A stretch of DNA of 64,000 nt, from positions 206,357,870-206,421,869 of the forward strand of contig CM045761.1 of NCBI GenBank assembly GCA_025200525.1, given 5' to 3'. The position numbers were made by a program, and so were the translations under genes. This stretch comes from Camellia lanceoleosa (Eukaryota; Streptophyta; Magnoliopsida; Ericales; Theaceae). The notes beneath the pieces are model-generated. The model searched no databases. It had not been told where the DNA came from and saw only the letters and a program-made list of their open reading frames with translations. Positions 58,155 to 64,000 of the stretch are shown one piece after another (positions within the stretch are counted from its first letter, which is position 1; every line of letters begins with the position of its first letter).

Positions 58155-60304
58155 TATAGCGATCTCGGGTTTAACCCTTGTTGAATAGTGATCCGGACAT
58201 GTGTCCGTGGTTGTTAGTAGTTGATTATTATCTGGTTTACATCCTTTCCTACTTTGTATTTGAGTTATAGGATGTGCTAGGCAGGTTTGTTACAGGCTGG
58301 TTGAGCTTAGGAACCAAAACTAGTTGCCCAGATTTTGGCCTGTCCGCTCGAGCGGAACTTTTGACGCTTGAGCGAGGACCTTGTTGTTGCTTGTACGCCG
58401 GCGGGGTTTTATTTCGGCGAGAATACACTCATCTAGTATTTCCTGTGTAGTGTTGGACGCTCGAGCGGGGGATTGGCCGCTTGAGCGGAAGGTTGTGAGT
58501 GACACTCGAGCGGGAAGTTGGGCGCTCGAGCGGGGACCTGGTATGTCGAGATTCTGGGAGTGTGCATCCGCCGGCGGGAGTTTGACGCCGAGCGGAGTTC
58601 AGGAGTGGCGCTCGAGCGAGGGTTTCCACGCTCGAGCGGGGCGACTTTTATATAAACACGGGGTCTGACTTTTTGGACCACTTTTTCAACATACTTTCTC
58701 TCTCTTACTTTCCCAAATACAGATTTGAGAGCTCCTCTCTCTAAAACCTTACCTTCTCTCTTAGATTTGATCTAGTATGAGTGATTTCCTCACCTTGGGC
58801 CTTTGTAAAAGTTGTGTGGATCGTCGAGGGCTACATTTTAATCTGAAAATTTCGGTATTCGGAGCGTTTTGGTTTTGGTCTTCATCTCCGTTGGAGCTCA
58901 AGCTTTGAGGTAGGGATATCCTACTCCTCTTTATGAACTTTGTCTTTAAATTTTGCTATTTTGAGATGTTAGGGGGTTGTTGCGTAATTTTGAAAGAGTT
59001 GGGGCTTTTGTGTAATTTTATAAAAGTTGGGATTTTATTTATAATGAACCTAGAGGCATGTTTGGTATAGAGACATGGAATAAATGTTGAAACATTGATG
59101 AAAATGGAACCTTAAGGGTTGTAATGTTAATTATGAAAAATGCCCTAATTACATTGATTAATTAATTGGGATAATTAATTGTGAGAAATGAGGAATTGAA
59201 ATAGAAATGTTGAGATTGGGAGTGTATGGGCTTAAAGGGTGTAGTTGAATTACTTATCACTCACCGAATTGAAATGTTGATTTAATATCCATTTGTGCAT
59301 TTATTTTCCGTTTAGAGATAACTGCTTTGGGCTATCGGTGGAGGATAGTCTTGATTGTTGTAGACAATACATGATGATTAGGCAAACGAAAACTAATCAA
59401 CGGAATGTGTCATGGAATTTAACGGTTGATAGAATACATTAACTGTATGTATTGAATGATTGTATATAGAACCAATGTGTTTGTATGCATTATGTATAGA
59501 GGAGGAGATGGGGGATGTACTCTGCGGTTTAGGGAAAAATGGGGGATGTACCTCTAAACCGGATAATGTTGGGAGGAGATGGGGGATGAACTCCGTAGAC
59601 ACAGCTCATATGCTTGTCTAGAAAAGTGAAGATAGAGCTCATATGCTTATCTTTGGAAATGTGATATAGTTATTATACTTATCAGTTGATGTGTTGACCT
59701 AGCTAGTATGCTTATCTGTTATGAAATGGGAAAAAGTTTATTATGAGTTACTGTCTCATATAAGTTGTTTGGTCAGGTTCTGAGCCATAGTTATAAATTG
59801 AGAATTGAAAGGAAATGGAAAATGAACTGTAACATGGACTTGTATGTTATGAAATTGTGAAATGTGTAAGTGGGAGTATCAGTGTTGGCCATCTATCAAC
59901 TGCTAATCTTTTAGTCATGGTTCATATTTGGTTTAGTGTATTTCTACTGGGCTGTGGCTCACCCTATATGGAAACATCATTTTCAGGTACAGGTAGCATG
60001 CCACCTCCAAGGACATAGCTTGGGAGGCTTGAGGCTGACGGATTTTTGTTGTCTCTTTTCTTTTGATGTATTACATGTAAATTCAAGCCAAGGGCTTAAG
60101 GTGTAATTGAGCTAGTGCTCTCTTTTTGTAACCAAGTGTTAACTTGGAAAGCTGTAAGCCCTTAGGGCATTTGCTTTTGTTGTTAACATGTAACACTTTT
60201 TGTAATGAAACTCTGATGAATAGAAGAATGTGGAACTGTTTTATATCAACGCATGTCTATATTGATGGGTTTAATGTTATTTATTTTGAGGGCGTTACAA
60301 GGTC
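58150..60304 (+). mobile_element. Solo LTR H (E family)
   Basis: 2145 bp (58155-60299) from TATAGCGATC to GGGCGTTACA, same family and orientation as element E's LTRs. Flanks AGATT and AGGTC differ by two transitions, a plausible decayed 5-bp duplication. It interrupts F's gag. It contains the palindrome cluster and a good TATA site, and the 'taggtagggatatcctactc' leader region. Confidence 0.9.
58344..58656 (+). promoter_or_regulatory. Palindrome cluster and TATA box in LTR H
   Basis: Pairs with exact 10-bp spacers: CGCTCGAGCG, GAACTTTTGA, CGCTTGAGCG (about 58346) and CGCTCGAGCG, GGGGATTGGC, CGCTTGAGCG (about 58457). The last copy ends near 58640, followed by TTTTATATAAA (58646-58656), the best TATA box in this LTR family. 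Confidence 0.65.
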
Positions 60305-60441
60305 ATCCTAGTTTTCCAATAGCCAAAATTTGTGCCGCTAAATAGAGGTGGCCTATTAGATGCTTGTCCCTTGGGTAAGGAATAACTAGGGGTTGCCATG
60401 ATCTACTCTAAGACGGTTAAGTCACAGAAATTAGAGTCTAG
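60300..60441 (-). pseudogene. Element F gag front and leader
   Basis: Minus strand carries the gag opening (RPPLFSGTNFGYWKTRM) next to H, with the leader leading back to the primer site. It is continuous with 58154 once H is disregarded. Confidence 0.75.
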
Positions 60442-60453
60442 GCTCTGATACCA
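60442..60453 (-). promoter_or_regulatory. Primer-binding site of element F
   Basis: Minus strand reads TGGTATCAGAGC, two bases from the 5' LTR. Confidence 0.9.
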
Positions 60454-60455
60454 AT

Positions 60456-61317
60456 TGTTATCCCAGATAGGCAACCCAAGGGGGGGTGAATTGGATTATT
60501 AAAAATTTCACAATATTAAAATTAACACAATATTCAGAATTTTAATAAATAAAAAAAACAGAATAATAATTATCAATATAAAAGTAAGAGAGATAGGAAG
60601 AGAAAATCAAACACTGCGATTTATAGTGGTTCGGCACGCCAGGCCTACGTCCACTCCCCAAGGAACCTCCTTGAGAATTTCTTTACTATCAATTGAATAA
60701 ATACACCACCAAGCTTGTAGATTTGGCACAAGACTTACTCTTATCTATTGAGTCTCACTCAACAATAAAAGCCTTACCCTTACAAAATCTCTCACAAAAA
60801 TAAGGAATAAGAATAAGTGGTACTTAAACCCACTTTTACAATAATTCTCTCACAAAGAGTAGATATGAAAGTGTAAGAACAAATGCTAGACTTAGATCTA
60901 AAAGTGAAAGAGCATAATACAATTTGGAACTCACAGAAAATTTTCTCTTCAAGTTCTTGATTTTTTTTTTTCCACACACAATACTTCTATTTATACACAA
61001 AAATATACCTGTTGGATGCTCCTTACTGACGTCATGGCTTATATAAGCACGCTCCTGACGTCATGGCTTACATAAGCACGCTCCTGACGTCATGGCTTAC
61101 ATAAGCACGCTCTTGACGTCATGGCTTACATAAGCACACTCCTTGATTTTAAATAGTCAACAAGTGTTAATAATTAAAAAGATAAAAATAAGACTAATTT
61201 TTTCTTTTCCTTTTGTTTATTTTTTCAAACATGGAGCCACCGTTTTTGTAGACAATTTAATACAAAGTTCACAACTTTTAAACAAACAAATGATTTGCTC
61301 CATCTATATATATATAT

Positions 61318-61348
<31 letters not shown>

Positions 61349-61918
61349 ACTCCATCTTTTTCTTCTTGTTTGATTATAATATGATAAAATCAATTTAGTG
61401 TAGAAAGTTTAATAGCGCACGTGATGTATTCTATTTATATTATATTCATTATATATATATATATATATAACATTCTAATCAAATATTTGCATACAGAAAA
61501 ATCTCTTTAATAATATTTATGATGGATCTGAAAATATATGTCCTCTTTAAAATATTGTATATGTTGTAGAGATTTTAAACTAAATATATCCTACCATTAC
61601 ATTTAGATATATCACTTTTGTTAAAAGAAGACAACTCATTAATATTACATTTGTCAATATAATACAACCAATCAATCATTTTTGTCAAAATAATATAATT
61701 AATCAATTTTAATTTTGTCAAAAAGTGAATAGTGATCAGCCTAAATTTTTAAAAAGTGAATAGTAAAGTTTTCAAAAATATTTTTATTTAACTAATATTT
61801 AACAAATATATATATTTTAAAAAGATAATATTTTGTGTCAAATAAATATGTATATTAAAAAAATCCAAATTGTTACAAATAATATTTTAGACATCATCAA
61901 AATTAAATATGATTAACA
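60456..61918 (-). mobile_element. 5' LTR of element F
   Basis: 1463 bp, TGTTATCCC to GATTAACA on the + strand. Four TGACGTCA units and a TATA box give a promoter-like region near 60987-61142. Abuts element A's integrase at 61919. Confidence 0.92.
60987..61142 (-). promoter_or_regulatory. TGACGTCA repeats and TATA box, F 5' LTR
   Basis: Four tandem 29-bp units at 61027, 61056, 61085 and 61114, all with intact TGACGTCA. Downstream in F's sense is GTATAAATAG (60987-60996). This LTR would drive F's transcript. Confidence 0.75.
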
Positions 61919-62790
61919 TAGTTGATGAGTCCTCTATACTTCAGCATAGGAGATTGGGACATATCTCCATTGAGAGAATAAAGAGGTTGGTTAATGATAA
62001 AGTCCTTACGAGTCTTGATTTTACTAACTTTGGTATTTGTGTGGACTGCATAAAAGGAAAGTAGACCAACAAGACTAGTAAAGATCCCAAAAGAAGTAAG
62101 AAAATTCTTAGAATCATAGACACTGATATTTGTGGACCATTTACTCCACCTTTTCTGAATGGTCAGAGATATTTTATCTCATTTATTGATGACTATACAC
62201 GATACATATATCTTTACCTCTTGTTTAATAAGGCCGAGGCACTTGATGCCTTTAAAGTTTATAAACTAGAGGTAGATAAACAAATAGAAAAGAAAATTAA
62301 AATTATGAGGTCAGACAGGGGTGAAGAATATTATGGGAGGTACATAGAATTAGGACAATTACCAGGTATATTTGCTAAGTTCCTTAAGGAAGAAGGTATT
62401 ATTGCACAATATTCAATGTCTGGCACACCACAACAAAATGGTATTGTTGAAAGAAGGAACCGAACACTTATGGACATGGTAATGAGCATGCTTAGCTATT
62501 CTAATGTGCTTATAAATTTGTGGAGTAAAACTTTAAAAACCGCTGTATATATCTTAAACAGGGTTCCGTCCAAGGTTGTTCCCAAAACACCATTTGAGTT
62601 ATGGAAAGGATGGAAGCCAAGTTTAAGATACTTACACATTTGGGGTTGCCCAGTTGAAGTAAGGGTGTATAACTCGCATTTAAAGAAACTAAACCCCAGA
62701 ACAGTTAGTGGTGTTTTCATAGGCTATACAGAAAACTCCAAGGGCTACAGATTTTATTGTCCTTCAAATTCACTTAGAATTGTTTAAGTC
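61919..62790 (+). pseudogene. Copia element A integrase
   Basis: Continues A after F. The zinc domain has HRRLGHISIERIKRL and C-x-x-C in FGICVDCIKGK, followed by a stop near 62062. The core has Asp in DTDICGPFTPPF and DDYTRYIYLYLL, Asp in IMRSDRGEEYYG, and Glu in NGIVERRNRTLMDM, i.e. an intact DDE. Then TPFELWKGWKPSLRYLHIWG and GVFIGYTENSKGYRFYCPS. The frame from 62221 is open to TAA at 62785-62787. Confidence 0.88.
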
Positions 62791-63415
62791 AGAAATGCTA
62801 AGTTTATTGAGTAAGTTGACCCTAATTGGAGTTACCTTCGAAAGATAAAGTAGAAGGAATCACGGGACTCGGATATAACACCTGTGGATATATGTAAATT
62901 GGTTGTCTTTCAGGATAATCAACTCGGTATCCTTGAATATCAACAAATTCAAGAACTTCCACAACAAGAGGAATAAGTCAACATAGAGCCTGTAGCTCAA
63001 GTCCCAATTGAGACTACAAAATTAAGGAGATCCTCATGAGCTAGAAAGTAAGCAATTTCTGGTGATTATTTGGTATACTTAATGGAGTCTGATTTTGACA
63101 GTGGACCTAAGGATGATCCTGTTTCATTTTCCGATGCCATGAATAGGGATGATTCTAAATTATAGTATGATGCCAAGAAGGAAGAGTTGAAATCTATGGC
63201 TAAGAATTAAGTTTGGGAAATTGTCAGTTGCCTAAGGGAGTTAAAGTTGTTGGCTGTAATGGGTTTATAAGACCAAGAAAGACTCAAATGGCAATGTTGA
63301 ACGATAAAATGGCCAGACTTGTAGCCAAGGGTTTTACTCGAAGAGAAGGCATCGATTATCATAACACCTTTTTTTCGGTTTCTAAGAAGGATTCATTTAG
63401 AATTATCATGGCATT
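62791..63415 (+). pseudogene. Element A integrase tail and RT start
   Basis: A decayed linker with several stops (62812, 62850 and 63168 regions), then the opening of RT: EELKSMAKN-stop-VWEIV, a shift, then LPKGVKVVGCNGFI, MARLVAKGFTRREGIDY, FSVSKKDSFRIIMAL. RT stops abruptly near 63415, before its catalytic Asp motif, where unrelated sequence begins. Confidence 0.8.
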
Positions 63416-64000
63416 AGGTGGTCGTTTGTTTTCAGAGGTAGATTAAGTGAGATTATTAGTGAAGAGATTGTTAATTAGGGGACTAATAGTGAGGGATTAA
63501 GAAAATTTGTATTTGTTTGATAGCCAGTGGATTAGCAATAATTATTGTTTGTTTTGAGAGATATGAGTAGGATTAAACAGTAAAATTCCACAAATACCCT
63601 TGTCCCATTTCTATCAAATTTAGGAATTGATAGTGGATTATGAAAAATTGTATTTATTTGTAATATATTTTAATATTAAAAATGATTTTTTATAAAAATA
63701 TTATTATATTAAATTATTATTATAAAACATAATTATGAAATAATGAGAAAATAATTTTTTTTTTAAAAAAATCAGCCCATGGTTTTCCAAAACTAGACCA
63801 TGGTTTTAAAACAATGTATTTCTTTGCCTTCATCCATTTATTAGCATATTATTGTTGATTTGCCTTCATCCATCCACCAACAGAGCTTCCTTCGAGACAT
63901 ACCACGATTATCACCGTCAACGATGATGCCAACGCCGACACCAATCATCACTGTCAAATGTCAATTATTGCAAAGCTTCATCCATCATCCATCAACAGAG
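63416..64000. other. Unassigned sequence replacing element A's RT
   Basis: Begins GGTGGTCGTTTGTTTTC just after TTA. A TTA-flanked GG...GTTTG start is reminiscent of PIF/Harbinger ends, but the other end is outside the window. The body is AT-rich (63650-63770); 63870-64000 is richer in GC with CGACG-type triplets. No gene recognised. Confidence 0.3.

Larger units (their letters stand above)
47599..61918 (-). mobile_element. Sirevirus-like copia element F
   Basis: Minus-strand Ty1/copia retrotransposon with LTRs 60456-61918 (5') and 47599-49015 (3'), ends TG...CA, primer site 60442-60453, polypurine tract 49016-49033. Gag is long, with a coiled coil and two CCHC knuckles, a Sirevirus trait. 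Order gag, protease, integrase, RT, RNase H fits copia. It carries solo LTRs G and H. The flanks TTATT and TAGTT are a poor match, so the target duplication has decayed or the ends are off by a base. Six substitutions in the first 225 bp of the LTR pair suggest moderate age. Confidence 0.92.

Overview
The window reads as intergenic heterochromatin of a flowering plant, most likely a eudicot. It is AT-rich, I recognise no intact host gene, and almost all of it is transposable elements inserted into one another. Lineage clues are plant-type Ty3/gypsy elements with integrase C-terminal (chromodomain-like) tails, a Ty1/copia element of the Sirevirus type, a second copia element, and a Mutator-like element (MULE) carrying both a MURA-type transposase and a ULP1-type cysteine protease gene. 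Primer sites match the plant initiator-Met tRNA 3' end (TGGTATCAGAGC). The species cannot be named from this sequence.

Layout. 1-2973: two LTR pieces in reverse orientation (K, cut by the window edge, apparently nested in J). 2974-8457: unassigned AT-rich DNA with microsatellites, short direct repeats and a foldback element. 8458-10452: solo LTR I, target duplication GATAT. From about 10506 to the right edge lies one old plus-strand copia element (A), split by two large insertions. The first is minus-strand gypsy element B (12715-47461, duplication GGGAG). B's left LTR was itself hit by solo LTR C (13779-15378) and by LTR D (15384-30664), both at the pentamer AAATC. D was then split by the 12.7-kb MULE (17315-30007, 9-bp duplication TAAAAAAAA). 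B's integrase gene was split by plus-strand gypsy element E (31393-41236, duplication ATCCC, both LTRs 2192 bp). The second insertion into A is minus-strand Sirevirus-like element F (47599-61918), which carries solo LTRs G (50649-53096, duplication GTAGT) and H (58155-60299). A resumes at 61919 with its integrase and start of reverse transcriptase, and is cut off near 63415.

Order of events read from the nesting: A is oldest; B and F entered A; C, D and E entered B; the MULE entered D; G and H entered F. Every coding region carries stops or frameshifts, so no element here looks autonomous, although E and F are nearly complete in domain content.

Points most worth attention: a 30-bp double-palindrome module (CGCTCGAGCG, 10-bp spacer, CGCTCGAGCG) clustered just upstream of a TATA-like site in LTRs of more than one family; tandem TGACGTCA boxes upstream of a TATA box in F's LTRs, with different copy number in its two LTRs; a coiled-coil ORF antisense to F in its 3' region; an extra ORF ahead of gag in B; and a MULE with a decayed ULP1 protease gene, an internal exon duplication and a satellite-like array of about 103-bp units.
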